Below, piece by piece: positions 6,600 to 14,819 of a stretch of DNA of 64,000 bases; the first letter of the stretch is position 1, and each line of letters begins with the position of its first letter. Source of the stretch: Aquimarina aggregata (GTDB lineage Bacteria; Bacteroidota; Bacteroidia; Flavobacteriales; Flavobacteriaceae). The position numbers were made by a program, and so were the translations under genes. Under the pieces are notes generated by a model that was not told the DNA's origin, did not search any database, and saw only the letters and a list, made by a program, of their open reading frames with translations. Where the stretch lies: NCBI RefSeq assembly GCF_001632745.1, contig NZ_LQRT01000002.1:930001-994000 (forward strand). Reading direction: 5' to 3'.

Positions 6600-9059
6600 A
6601 TGAAGAAATTTTTATTCGTTCTATCTCTTTTTGTTTTGTATACCATTCAAGCACAACAAAGAAATTTTCCTACTGGTCCCATAAATATTAAAGGCATAAT
6701 TCTAGACCAGGACACTAACACTCCTTTAGAATATGCAACACTGTCTTTTTTTAACCCAAGATTACAAAAAGTAGTAACGGGTGGTATAACAGATGGTAAT
6801 GGACAGTTTAATATAGAAATCGATGCTGGTGTATATGATATTTCTATCGAATATATTTCTTTTGAGACTAAAAAAATATCTAAACAAAAATTATTTAAAA
6901 ATACAGATTTAGGAACAATTACACTTGCATTAGATAGAGAATCTCTTGATGATGTGGTAGTAATTGCTGAAAAAACTACAGTAGAAGTTAGATTAGATAA
7001 AAAAATCTACAATGTTGGTAAGGACCTTACTGTGAGCGGAGGAACAGTAAGTGATGTACTTGATAATGTTCCTTCTGTTTCTGTAGATGTAGAGGGTAAT
7101 GTAGCGCTTCGTGGCAATGATAATGTTCGAATTTTAATTAACGGTAAGCCATCTGGATTAGTAGGACTAAACAGTACAGATGCGCTACGACAATTACCTG
7201 CCGAATCTATAGAAAGAGTTGAAGTCATTACCTCTCCTTCGGCCCGTTATGATGCTGAAGGTACAGCAGGAATTTTAAACATAATTTTACGAAGAAGTAA
7301 ATTACAAGGATTAAATGGTGCCATAACTATAAACAGCGGTTATCCCTTAAGAGCAGGTATATCAGGAAATATTAATTATAGAACAGGAGATTTTAATTTT
7401 TTCACAACTTCAGGATATAATTATAGAGAAATTCCGGGTAATTCATTGTCCGAAACACGGTTTTTAAATATTGACGATAATGGCCTAGATAACCCCGATA
7501 CTTTCTTAAACGAAAAACGTGATTTTGATAGAATTCGTAAAGGACTAAACACAAATTTTGGAGTAGAATGGTATATTAATGATAGTTCCTCTTTAACCAC
7601 TTCATTTTTATTTCGATCAAGTGACAATGAAAGTAACACTACAAATATTATCTCAGAACCTGACGCCAATGGTACAATTTTAAGTCAAAATATAAGATTT
7701 GACCCAGAAATTGAAGATGATGTCACAAAACAATTTTCTTTAAACTATACCAAAAATTTTAATACTAGTGGTCATAAGTTAACATTTGACTTTCAAAAAG
7801 AAAAAAGTAATGAAGAAGAAGATTCAAGAATAACACAAGACAATCAAAGTGCTATCGAACTTGTAAACACAAATGAAGATCAGGATAGAATATTATTACA
7901 AGCTGATTATGTGCTACCTCTTAAAAAGAAGTCGCAGTTTGAGTTAGGTTATCGTGGCAATTTTAATACTCTTGATACAGATTATCTTGTTCAAATTGAA
8001 GATAACGGAATTATAACTACAGATACTGATTTATCAAATACACTACTATACAAAGAATATGTAAATGCAGTTTACTCTCAATATGGTAGTAAAACCGGTA
8101 AGCTTTCATACTTGCTGGGGTTAAGAATAGAAAGTACAAGAATCACAATAGATCAGCAAACTACTAATGACTTAAGCAAAAAGAACTATACAGATGTATT
8201 TCCAACAGTTAATCTTGGATTAGAAATCTCTGAAAAACAAAGTATAACTCTTGGATACAATAGAAGAATTAGAAGACCTAGATCAAGATTTATTAATCCT
8301 TTCCCATCAAGGTCAAGTGCTACAAATTTATTTCAAGGTAATCCTGATTTAGATCCTAGTTATGCTAATACATTTGATTTAGGCTACCTGCACAAGTTTG
8401 GAAAACTAACTTTAAATAGCTCTGTATATTACAATAGATCAACTCAAGTTTTTAACTTTATTTCTGAAGATACTGGGGATACCGCTACAATAGGAGTTGA
8501 TGAAAACGATGTCCCTGTTATTGTACCAGTTATACGTAGAACTCCTATTAATTTAACTAGTGCAGATCGATATGGTTTTGAATTCACCCTAATTTATAAC
8601 CCTAGTAGAAAATGGAGAATAAATGGCAATTTTAATGCATTTCAAAACAATGTTAGAGGAGAAAATAATGGAGAGAGTCTAGATGCAGATAATTTTAGTT
8701 GGTTTGCGAGATTAAATAATAAAATTACTTTGCCAGCAAAAATTGATTGGCAAACCAGTATTTTTTATCGAGGTCCAAATGAGAATGCTCAAACCAAAAG
8801 CGATGGAATTTTTAGTACTACTCTTGCCTTTAGCAAAGATTTGTTTAAAGAAAAGGCTTCTGTTACTTTTAATGTAAACGATGTATTTAATTCTAGAAAA
8901 CGAATGAGTACCGCAACTACATCTACGTTTATATCAGATAGTGAATTTCAATGGAGAGAGCGTAGCTTTAACCTATCGTTCACGTATAGATTCAATCAAA
9001 AGAAGAAAAAGAAGCGACCTCAACGAGATCTTAATGGACAAGATGATTTTGAAGGTTAG
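6600..9059 (+). CDS. TonB-dependent receptor, outer membrane beta-barrel family
   Basis: This 819-residue protein has a signal peptide (1-19, ending IQAQ), a carboxypeptidase-regulatory-like beta-sandwich at about 28-115, a plug domain with VALRGNDNVRILINGKPSG at about 170-190, and a long barrel of alternating strands that ends in a basic tail (KKKKKRP). It resembles the OMP_b-brl_3 type of Bacteroidota receptors rather than SusC, because it is shorter and no SusD gene is adjacent. It should import an unidentified ligand through TonB energy. It has its own promoter and a strong terminator after it, so it appears to be monocistronic. Confidence 0.9.
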   Translation: MKKFLFVLSLFVLYTIQAQQRNFPTGPINIKGIILDQDTNTPLEYATLSFFNPRLQKVVTGGITDGNGQFNIEIDAGVYDISIEYISFETKKISKQKLFKNTDLGTITLALDRESLDDVVVIAEKTTVEVRLDKKIYNVGKDLTVSGGTVSDVLDNVPSVSVDVEGNVALRGNDNVRILINGKPSGLVGLNSTDALRQLPAESIERVEVITSPSARYDAEGTAGILNIILRRSKLQGLNGAITINSGYPLRAGISGNINYRTGDFNFFTTSGYNYREIPGNSLSETRFLNIDDNGLDNPDTFLNEKRDFDRIRKGLNTNFGVEWYINDSSSLTTSFLFRSSDNESNTTNIISEPDANGTILSQNIRFDPEIEDDVTKQFSLNYTKNFNTSGHKLTFDFQKEKSNEEEDSRITQDNQSAIELVNTNEDQDRILLQADYVLPLKKKSQFELGYRGNFNTLDTDYLVQIEDNGIITTDTDLSNTLLYKEYVNAVYSQYGSKTGKLSYLLGLRIESTRITIDQQTTNDLSKKNYTDVFPTVNLGLEISEKQSITLGYNRRIRRPRSRFINPFPSRSSATNLFQGNPDLDPSYANTFDLGYLHKFGKLTLNSSVYYNRSTQVFNFISEDTGDTATIGVDENDVPVIVPVIRRTPINLTSADRYGFEFTLIYNPSRKWRINGNFNAFQNNVRGENNGESLDADNFSWFARLNNKITLPAKIDWQTSIFYRGPNENAQTKSDGIFSTTLAFSKDLFKEKASVTFNVNDVFNSRKRMSTATTSTFISDSEFQWRERSFNLSFTYRFNQKKKKKRPQRDLNGQDDFEG

Positions 9060-9081
9060 TATAGCTATAAAAGAGAATAAA

Positions 9082-9108
9082 AAAAGGGAGTCAATAAGAC
9101 TCCCTTTT
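9082..9108. terminator. Terminator after the TonB-dependent receptor gene
   Basis: An 11-bp stem (AAAAGGGAGTC / GACTCCCTTTT) with an AATAA loop lies between converging genes and can serve both strands. Confidence 0.85.
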
Positions 9109-9130
9109 ATATATTTTGATTTCGTTATGC

Positions 9131-9298
9131 CTATTTATCTTTACGCTTTGATTCTCTCCACATTTTAAAGTTTTCAATATTAGCTCCAATAATCCAATAA
9201 GGAACTACAAAAGTTAATAAAAAGATCATCAACCAAAATCCTATTGTAAGGATAGTTAAAAAAGCTAAAAAACCAAGATATTGATCAAATTCGAACAT
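9131..9298 (-). CDS. Small hydrophobic membrane protein, unknown function
   Basis: A 55-residue protein starting at the ATG whose complement is 9296-9298. A longer reading from 9349 would add 17 residues that look like translated leader. A single hydrophobic stretch at about residues 8-38 (LGFLAFLTILTIGFWLMIF then VVPYWIIG) could form one or two membrane helices. The tail is charged (MWRESKRKDK) and probably cytoplasmic. I do not recognise the family. It converges with the receptor gene and is divergent from fumC. Being so hydrophobic with a clean charged end, it looks like a real small protein, but function cannot be stated. Confidence 0.6.
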   Translation of the reverse strand: MFEFDQYLGFLAFLTILTIGFWLMIFLLTFVVPYWIIGANIENFKMWRESKRKDK

Positions 9299-9449
9299 AA
9301 CGATAATATAATTTTCAATTTTGACAAAGATAATAAGTCTTATGTACATGTCATAACATAAATATCATTTATTTTTAAATTGGCTTTTTCTTAAAAAATT
9401 TATATCTCAAAAATTAGCTTCTTTATTCCGAAATAGCGGTTCAAATGCT

Positions 9450-9457
9450 TAAATTTG
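9450..9457 (+). promoter_or_regulatory. fumC promoter -7 box
   Basis: TAAATTTG is a perfect TAnnTTTG box 30 nt before ATG 9488. The TTG codon at 9455 that would extend the open frame lies inside this box, so translation must start further down, at 9488. Confidence 0.6.
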
Positions 9458-9487
9458 CCCTTCAAAAAAAACAAATCATCACAAGTT

Positions 9488-10885
9488 ATGCAATATAGAA
9501 TAGAGAAGGATACCATGGGCGAGGTTAAAGTGCCATCAGATAAGCTATGGGGTGCACAGACAGAGCGGTCAAGAAATAATTTTAAAATAGGTGCTCCAGC
9601 ATCAATGCCATTAGAAGTTGTTTATGGTTTTGCATATCTTAAAAAATCTGCAGCATATACCAATTGTGAATTAGGAGTATTACCTATAGAGAAAAGAGAT
9701 CTTATTGCACAAGTATGCGATGAAATTCTAGAAGGAAAACATGACGATCAATTTCCTTTAGTAATCTGGCAAACAGGTTCGGGAACACAAAGTAACATGA
9801 ACCTAAATGAAGTTATTGCAAATAGAGCACATCAATTAGCAGGTAATACTATAGGAGAAGGAGAAAAAACATTACAACCTAATGATGATGTAAATAAATC
9901 TCAATCTTCAAATGACACGTTTCCGACAGGAATGCATATTGCGGCTTACAAGAAAATTGTAGAAGTAACAATCCCTGGAGTTTTACAATTAAGAAATACG
10001 CTTGATAATAAATCTAAAGAATTTAAAGACGTTGTAAAAATTGGACGTACGCACTTTATGGATGCTACTCCCCTTACTATAGGTCAAGAATTGTCTGGAT
10101 ATGTATCTCAGTTAGATCATGGTATAAAAGCATTAGAAAACACATTACCTCATATGGCAGAACTTGCTCTAGGAGGAACTGCTGTAGGTACAGGACTTAA
10201 CACTCCGAAAGGTTATGCTAAAAGAGTATCAGAATTTATCGCTCAATTTACAAGTCTTCCATTTATTACTGCCGAAAATAAATTTGAAGCTTTAGCGGCA
10301 CACGATGCATTTGTAGAAACTCATGGTGCATTAAAACAATTAGCGGTTTCATTAAATAAAATAGGAAATGATATTCGTATGTTAGCTTCTGGACCAAGGA
10401 GTGGTATCGGAGAATTAATTATACCAGCAAATGAACCAGGGAGTTCTATTATGCCAGGAAAAGTTAATCCTACACAATGTGAAGCATTAACAATGGTTTG
10501 TGCACAAGTTCTAGGTAACGATGTTGCAATTAATGTTGGCGGCATGCAAGGACATTTTGAATTGAATGTTTTTAAACCTGTAATGGCAGCAAATCTATTA
10601 CAAAGTGCTCAATTAATTGGTGATGCATGTGTATCTTTTGATGAGCATTGTGCTAAAGGTATTGAACCTAACCAGAAAAGAATTACAGAGTTGCTAAATA
10701 ATTCTTTAATGTTAGTGACTGCGTTAAACACAAAAATTGGATATTATAAAGCGGCCGAAATTGCAAATACTGCTCACAAAAACGGTACTACCTTAAAACA
10801 TGAGGCAGTTGCTCTTGGATACGTTACTGAAGAAGAATTTGACCAATGGGTAAAACCAGAAGACATGGTTGGTGCATTGAAGTAA
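9488..10885 (+). CDS. fumC: Class II fumarate hydratase
   Basis: The enzyme converts fumarate and water to L-malate in the TCA cycle, as a cytosolic homotetramer without an iron-sulfur cluster. From ATG 9488 it has 465 residues, very near the 467 of the Escherichia coli enzyme. The superfamily signature [11 protein letters not shown] lies at about 317-327 and carries the catalytic-loop serine. The [17 protein letters not shown] and [16 protein letters not shown] blocks are intact. It has its own promoter and is followed by a perfect palindromic terminator. The upstream extension to 9455 is rejected because it starts in the promoter. Confidence 0.97.
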   Translation: MQYRIEKDTMGEVKVPSDKLWGAQTERSRNNFKIGAPASMPLEVVYGFAYLKKSAAYTNCELGVLPIEKRDLIAQVCDEILEGKHDDQFPLVIWQTGSGTQSNMNLNEVIANRAHQLAGNTIGEGEKTLQPNDDVNKSQSSNDTFPTGMHIAAYKKIVEVTIPGVLQLRNTLDNKSKEFKDVVKIGRTHFMDATPLTIGQELSGYVSQLDHGIKALENTLPHMAELALGGTAVGTGLNTPKGYAKRVSEFIAQFTSLPFITAENKFEALAAHDAFVETHGALKQLAVSLNKIGNDIRMLASGPRSGIGELIIPANEPGSSIMPGKVNPTQCEALTMVCAQVLGNDVAINVGGMQGHFELNVFKPVMAANLLQSAQLIGDACVSFDEHCAKGIEPNQKRITELLNNSLMLVTALNTKIGYYKAAEIANTAHKNGTTLKHEAVALGYVTEEEFDQWVKPEDMVGALK

Positions 10886-10911
10886 AAAATAACCTTCTTT
10901 TAAAAAATATA

Positions 10912-10945
10912 AAAAAAGCCTCATCAAATTTGATGAGGCTTTTTT
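10912..10945. terminator. fumC terminator
   Basis: A 34-bp perfect palindrome (AAAAAAGCCTCATCAAA and its complement) ends in a run of T. In practice it would fold with a 4-nt loop. It can also stop minus-strand transcription of the micropeptide genes. Confidence 0.9.
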
Positions 10946-10961
10946 CTTCCCTTTAATAATT

Positions 10962-10991
10962 AGTTTTATAATTCCCCCAAATGATAAAACT
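10962..10991 (-). other. G-tract hairpin downstream of micropeptide A
   Basis: AGTTTTAT (10962-10969) and ATAAAACT (10984-10991) form an 8-bp stem. The 14-nt loop, read on the minus strand, contains GGGGG. It lies 28-57 nt past the stop of the micropeptide at 11019-11105. A second G tract follows the other micropeptide copy. Confidence 0.4.
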
Positions 10992-11018
10992 GATTACTTA
11001 CTCTAATTGTTAATATTT

Positions 11019-11105
11019 TTATCTATGAATAGCGTGGCTTGAAGCCTTAGGTAATTCTTTAACAAATTCTAAAATAAAACGAAAATTAATGCCTAGTAAA
11101 TTCAT
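11019..11105 (-). CDS. Micropeptide A, 28 residues, unknown function
   Basis: A 28-codon gene whose product ends in KELPKASSHAIHR and starts MNLLGINFRF. It is recognised by comparison with the copy at 11234-11320: 22 of 28 residues are identical, most of the others are conservative (I/V, E/D, V/L), and eight codons plus the stop codon differ without changing meaning (for example CGT/AGA, TTA/CTG, GGC/GGT). That pattern indicates selection on the protein. The N-terminal part is hydrophobic with spaced charges, suggesting an amphipathic helix, and the C-terminal part is basic and His-rich. The frame stays open upstream to 11201, but homology begins at this ATG. I do not know the family. It may be co-transcribed with copy B. 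Confidence 0.7.
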   Translation of the reverse strand: MNLLGINFRFILEFVKELPKASSHAIHR

Positions 11106-11185
11106 GATGTTTATGTGTAAAAATTGGTTCATATTTTGTTTTTTAATTCTGATGTAAAGATATTGTGAAGGTACAAACCTCACAA

Positions 11186-11224
11186 GGGGGAAAAACCCCA
11201 AACTTTAAAGATATATTTCCCCCC
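11186..11224 (-). other. G/C-tract region between the micropeptide genes with two possible hairpins
   Basis: Read on the minus strand, a GGGGGG tract (complement of 11219-11224) begins 9 nt past the stop of micropeptide B. It is followed by GGGG (complement of 11196-11199), TTTTT and CCCCC (complement of 11186-11190). Either G tract can pair with the single C tract, so two folds exclude each other. This could be a terminator, attenuator or mRNA-stability element between the two genes. Function is inferred only from base pairing. Confidence 0.4.
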
Positions 11225-11233
11225 TAAGTAAAA

Positions 11234-11320
11234 CTATCTATGAATTGCATGGCTACAAGCCTTAGGCAGTTCTTTAAGAAAATCTAAAATAAATCTGAAG
11301 TTGACACCTAATATTTTCAT
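11234..11320 (-). CDS. Micropeptide B, 28 residues, paralogue of A
   Basis: The product starts MKILGVNFRF and ends KELPKACSHAIHR. It is the upstream member of the tandem pair, 128 bp from copy A. The main difference is Cys in place of Ser at residue 22. It has no typical signal peptide, although the first 15 residues are mostly hydrophobic. A perfect TAnnTTTG box lies about 56 nt upstream. Possibilities are a membrane-active or signalling peptide, a toxin of a type I-like pair, or a regulatory peptide. Nothing in the sequence decides between them. The presence of two copies that differ mostly at silent positions makes chance unlikely. Confidence 0.7.
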   Translation of the reverse strand: MKILGVNFRFILDFLKELPKACSHAIHR

Positions 11321-11375
11321 AATTGTAGATTTTTTACATTGATACTTTATTTAAAAGCAAGCTTATTAATTTATA

Positions 11376-11383
11376 CAAAATTA
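11376..11383 (-). promoter_or_regulatory. Probable promoter of the micropeptide pair
   Basis: The complement reads TAATTTTG, an exact TAnnTTTG box. A start near 11369 would give a leader of about 50 nt before micropeptide B. No clear -33 box is seen. Confidence 0.45.
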
Positions 11384-11593
11384 TGTAATGAGTCTAGATT
11401 ATAAAATAAGAGGAACTACGTATATTTATTCCTAACTTATACTATAATATAAATTTTATACTCTTTTTATAATTTTAGGTAACCTCCTGGCTTTATTAGT
11501 ATTTACAAACAAAAACGTTAATTCGCTTAATAATTGATGATATTATTATAGTTTCTTTACTATAAATTTAATATTATTGATAAATTTATATCA

Positions 11594-12016
11594 ATGAAAT
11601 TTATTATCGGTATTGCTATTGCCTTACTTTGTGTGTCTTCTTCGGTTACTTCAAACACCTATATAGGAAAATGGAAAATTACTGGAGGTTCTATTATCGA
11701 AATTTACAAAGAAGGAGATCACTTCTACGGAAAGATTGATAAACGAGCAGAAAAACCATTATCTAATTTTAATGGTTTGGATAATAAAAACCCTAAAAAA
11801 GAACTTCAAAATCGACCTTTATTAGGAATGGTCATTTTAGATAACCTTAGCTATCAAGATGGTGTACTATCAGGAGGCACAATATACAATGCTGATAGTG
11901 GGAAAAGTTATGCTGTAAAAGTTTGGATTAATCAAGATGACACTAACTTATGTTATATAAGAGCATATAAAAGCATCCTATTCAAAACATTTAAGGCGGT
12001 TAGAGTTATAAATTAG
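11594..12016 (+). CDS. Secreted DUF2147 family protein
   Basis: A 140-residue protein with a signal peptide (MKFIIGIAIALLCVSSSVTS) followed by a small beta-barrel domain typical of DUF2147: an initial IGKWKI strand, IIEIYKEGDHFYGKIDKR, the central LLGMVILDNL and the GGTIYNADSGKSYAVKVWI block. Proteins of this family are periplasmic or secreted and lipocalin-like, and their ligand is generally unknown. The C-terminal residues FKAVRV fit the last strand. It is preceded by nearly 270 bp of AT-rich DNA and seems to be a single gene. Confidence 0.8.
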   Translation: MKFIIGIAIALLCVSSSVTSNTYIGKWKITGGSIIEIYKEGDHFYGKIDKRAEKPLSNFNGLDNKNPKKELQNRPLLGMVILDNLSYQDGVLSGGTIYNADSGKSYAVKVWINQDDTNLCYIRAYKSILFKTFKAVRVIN

Positions 12017-12241
12017 CTTATTTTCAAACCCTTATTATTTATTAAAAAAACAAACAATGTTTATTTTTTAAGCTTATTAAATCCCGAATTCTTATCTACC
12101 AAATATTATGTAAAAAGGCCTATAATTAAAAAACTCTTAAATTTGTAGATGCCTCTTTTCTAAAATAACATGTTCTTAATCAAATCTTTATTGTTAAAAA
12201 ACATAATACAATCTAATTTTTAACCGTAAATAAACAACAAC

Positions 12242-12778
12242 ATGAAAATTTTGAAAAAAGTAATTATTGCACTGATTGGAATTATTATTATTGCACTTGT
12301 TGCAGCCATTTTTGTTTCTAAAGAGGTTGTCTATGAAAAAACAATTCGTATCAATGCACCTATTGATGTAGTATGGGAACATGTAAATAGTTTATCTGAT
12401 TTAGATGCATGGAGCCCCTGGAATGAATATGATCCTAATATGAAAAAAGAATTGACTGGCACAGATGGCGCTATTGGAGCAAAAGCTAGTTGGGATAGTG
12501 ACGTTGAAGAAGTTGGGAAAGGTAGCCAAACCATTGCCAAAATTGAGGTTCCTAATCTTCTTGAAACTGACCTTAAATTTTACGAACCTTATGAAAGTGA
12601 AGCCAAAGGGTATATTAAATTAAAAAAAGATAGTAATGCAACTGAAGTTACTTGGGGTTTTGAAAGTGAAATGTCTTACCCTTTTAATCTCATGAATCTT
12701 TTTACTGATATGGAGTCATTGATGGGTAAGGATTGGAATAAGGGATTAGAAAAACTGAAGAATCTATGTGAAAACTAG
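12242..12778 (+). CDS. SRPBCC family protein with N-terminal membrane anchor
   Basis: A 178-residue protein with one hydrophobic segment at about residues 5-25 (VIIALIGIIIIALVAAIFV), then an SRPBCC (START/polyketide cyclase-like) domain from EKTIRINAPIDVVWEHVNSLSDLDAWSPW onward. The WSPWNEYDPNM block and the helix near the C-terminus fit the family, which binds hydrophobic ligands in a deep pocket. The domain should face the periplasm if the anchor is uncleaved. The substrate is unknown. TAAATTTG at 12138-12145 is a possible promoter box, and a strong terminator follows. Confidence 0.82.
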   Translation: MKILKKVIIALIGIIIIALVAAIFVSKEVVYEKTIRINAPIDVVWEHVNSLSDLDAWSPWNEYDPNMKKELTGTDGAIGAKASWDSDVEEVGKGSQTIAKIEVPNLLETDLKFYEPYESEAKGYIKLKKDSNATEVTWGFESEMSYPFNLMNLFTDMESLMGKDWNKGLEKLKNLCEN

Positions 12779-12817
12779 GATGTAAAATAGGATTCAATAC
12801 TAAATTTAATATAATAA

Positions 12818-12848
12818 AAAGCACAGTTAACTCTGTTAACTGTGCTTT
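12818..12848. terminator. Bidirectional terminator between SRPBCC and methionine lyase-like genes
   Basis: A 14-bp perfect stem (AAAGCACAGTTAAC / GTTAACTGTGCTTT) with a TCT loop lies between two convergent genes, with A before it and T after it. Confidence 0.9.
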
Positions 12849-12874
12849 CTATTTAAACCATCTATTACTTCTAT

Positions 12875-14158
12875 TTAAACTTCAGTAAGTTCTAGTGTAG
12901 CACCTATTTCTATTTTTGATAATGCTTGTTCGAGATCCCATATTAGATCCTTAGCATTCTCTACTCCTATCGACAATCTCACTAATTGATCTGTAATATT
13001 CATCTGTTGCATCTGTCCTAGATCAACTCCTGCATGTGTCATTGTTTTAGGATGCTCTGCTAAACTTTCTGTTCCTCCTAGACTTACAGCAAGTTTCATT
13101 AGCTTTAAATTATTCAAAAAAGCAAATGCTTCTTTCTCTCCTCCTACAATATCAAAAGATACCATTGCGCCTGGCGCAGAACACTGTTTTTTGTATATTA
13201 TATGTGCTTCTGTACCTTCTTCTAATAATCCTAAATAATATACATTTTCAACCTTAGAGTGATTATTAAGATAGTTAGCAACAACCTGAGCATTTTGAGT
13301 TTGTTGATCCATTCGTATTTTCAATGTTTCTAAACTCCTTAATAATAACCATGCTGTGTGTGGGCTTACCATATTACCCAAGAAAGTACGTAATGTTTTT
13401 ACACGTATCATCAATTCTGCATTTCCAAGAACAGCACCAGCAATCAAATCACTATGTCCTCCAATATATTTGGTTGCAGAATACATCACCAAATCTGCAC
13501 CACATTGTAATGGGTGTTGCCATAATGGCCCCATATAGGTATTATCTACTGCTACCAAAACTTTTTTCTCGTCTGTACTAAATTGTTTCGCGATTTGGCT
13601 AAAACTTTCAATATCAACTATATCATTGGTTGGATTGGCTGGAGTTTCCATAAAAATCATGGCTAATTTATCTGCTTTACCAGAATCTTTAATCATTTGA
13701 GTAACCTCATCCATTCTCTGGTCCGGCATCACTCCTATGGTATGTACTCCTATTTTATCTAAAAAATGATGTATAAAATGATCTGTACCCCCATACAAAG
13801 GGTTACTATACACTAATAGATCACCTGGTTTTAAAAACTCTAACAATACTGTACTAATTGCAGACATACCACTTTCAAAGACTGCGCAATCATCAGCTTT
13901 GTCCCAAAGACAAAGTCTATTTTCTAATATTTCAAGATTAGGGTTGTTAATTCTACTATATATAAGTCCTAATTCTTCTTTAGGAGATTTTTCTCTTAAC
14001 CCATATGCTAATTCAAAAAAAGCTTTTCCTTCTTCTGCTGTTTTAAAAACAAAAGTAGATGTTTGAAATATTGGACATTTTATCGCTCCTTCAGATAATT
14101 CTGGTTTATAACCATACGTCATCATTAAACTCTCTGGATTAAAATCGTGTTCTTTCAT
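12875..14158 (-). CDS. PLP-dependent Cys/Met metabolism enzyme, probable methionine gamma-lyase
   Basis: A 427-residue fold-type I PLP enzyme. The Schiff-base lysine is Lys230 in YSATKYIGGHSD, the cofactor Asp is in VAVDNTYMGP at about 205, and the YSRINNPN block is at about 67-74. These define the cystathionine gamma-synthase/beta-lyase/methionine gamma-lyase group. The substrate is uncertain: the loop reads LYGGTDHF, where characterised methionine gamma-lyases have Cys in LYGC. The gene is divergent from an Lrp/AsnC regulator, an arrangement common for methionine or branched-chain amino-acid catabolism, which favours methionine gamma-lyase (methionine to methanethiol, 2-oxobutyrate and ammonia). 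Confidence 0.85.
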   Translation of the reverse strand: MKEHDFNPESLMMTYGYKPELSEGAIKCPIFQTSTFVFKTAEEGKAFFELAYGLREKSPKEELGLIYSRINNPNLEILENRLCLWDKADDCAVFESGMSAISTVLLEFLKPGDLLVYSNPLYGGTDHFIHHFLDKIGVHTIGVMPDQRMDEVTQMIKDSGKADKLAMIFMETPANPTNDIVDIESFSQIAKQFSTDEKKVLVAVDNTYMGPLWQHPLQCGADLVMYSATKYIGGHSDLIAGAVLGNAELMIRVKTLRTFLGNMVSPHTAWLLLRSLETLKIRMDQQTQNAQVVANYLNNHSKVENVYYLGLLEEGTEAHIIYKKQCSAPGAMVSFDIVGGEKEAFAFLNNLKLMKLAVSLGGTESLAEHPKTMTHAGVDLGQMQQMNITDQLVRLSIGVENAKDLIWDLEQALSKIEIGATLELTEV

Positions 14159-14286
14159 ATGTCTTTTTGTTATAGAAGTTATTTAGAAAAAAATTGATGT
14201 ATTATATACTATCATTGATTATTTTTCACTTCATAAAAATACTTATCAAAGAATTAAAAACCATAAAAACATATATTTTTAGAATT

Positions 14287-14339
14287 ATTTTAGTTTAAAT
14301 TTATTTTTAAAGAATATTATTCTATTTTAGTTTAAATTA
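14287..14339. promoter_or_regulatory. Direct-repeat and palindrome region before the Lrp/AsnC gene
   Basis: ATTTTAGTTTAAATT occurs at 14287-14301 and again at 14324-14338, 37 bp apart. Between them is the perfect palindrome AGAATATTATTCT (14311-14323). It lies in the divergent intergenic region just before the regulator start. Lrp/AsnC proteins bind AT-rich, phased, partly palindromic sites and commonly repress their own gene, so this is a candidate operator for both divergent genes. Confidence 0.5.
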
Positions 14340-14362
14340 TTAATTTATTTTAGAAAAATAAT

Positions 14363-14818
14363 ATGGATAAGATAGATCGGTCAATTGTATATTTACTTCA
14401 GAAAGACGGAAAAATTACAATTAAAGAAATTGCAGAAAGACTTAATTTAACAACTACTCCAATTTTTGAGCGAGTTAAGAAATTAGAACGTGAAGGCTAT
14501 ATTAAGTCATATAAAGCCATACTTGATCGTAAAAAAATAGGCCTGCAATTGATGGTATTTTGTAATGTAACGTTAAACCTTCACCAAACAGATTATTTAA
14601 AAAAATTCGAAAAAGATATTCAACAATTTCCAGAAGTCGTAGAATGTTATCACGTTGCCGGGATGTTTGATTATTTGATTAAAATCTATGCTGAAGATAT
14701 GGAGCGTTATCAAGACTTTTTATCCAATAAACTTGCTTCATTAGAAAATATTTCTAAAGTCCAAAGTTCATTTGTAATGACCGAAGTAAAAGATTCTACC
14801 TACTTACCTATTCCATAA
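14363..14818 (+). CDS. Lrp/AsnC family transcriptional regulator
   Basis: A 151-residue DNA-binding protein. An N-terminal winged helix-turn-helix (DKIDRSIVYLLQKDGKITIKEIAERLNL begins it, about 1-60) is followed by the RAM/AsnC ligand-binding domain (about 65-145) with FPEVVECYHVAGMFDYLIKI, where effector amino acids bind. Such proteins assemble as octamers or larger discs. It is divergent from the methionine lyase-like gene by 204 bp and probably controls it according to amino-acid level. It converges with the next minus-strand gene with one base between their stop codons. Confidence 0.92.
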   Translation: MDKIDRSIVYLLQKDGKITIKEIAERLNLTTTPIFERVKKLEREGYIKSYKAILDRKKIGLQLMVFCNVTLNLHQTDYLKKFEKDIQQFPEVVECYHVAGMFDYLIKIYAEDMERYQDFLSNKLASLENISKVQSSFVMTEVKDSTYLPIP

Positions 14819-14819
14819 T

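Noticed and set aside
8941..9168. 75-residue frame overlapping the end of the TonB-dependent receptor gene
   Set aside because: It is an out-of-frame reading of the receptor end and continues through the terminator at 9082-9108.
9455..9487. Extended N-terminus of fumC from a TTG codon
   Set aside because: The codon lies inside the promoter -7 box, and ATG 9488 gives the normal family length.
11106..11201. Upstream extension of micropeptide A to a 60-residue frame
   Set aside because: Similarity to micropeptide B starts exactly at the ATG at 11105, and the extension overlaps the G/C hairpin region.
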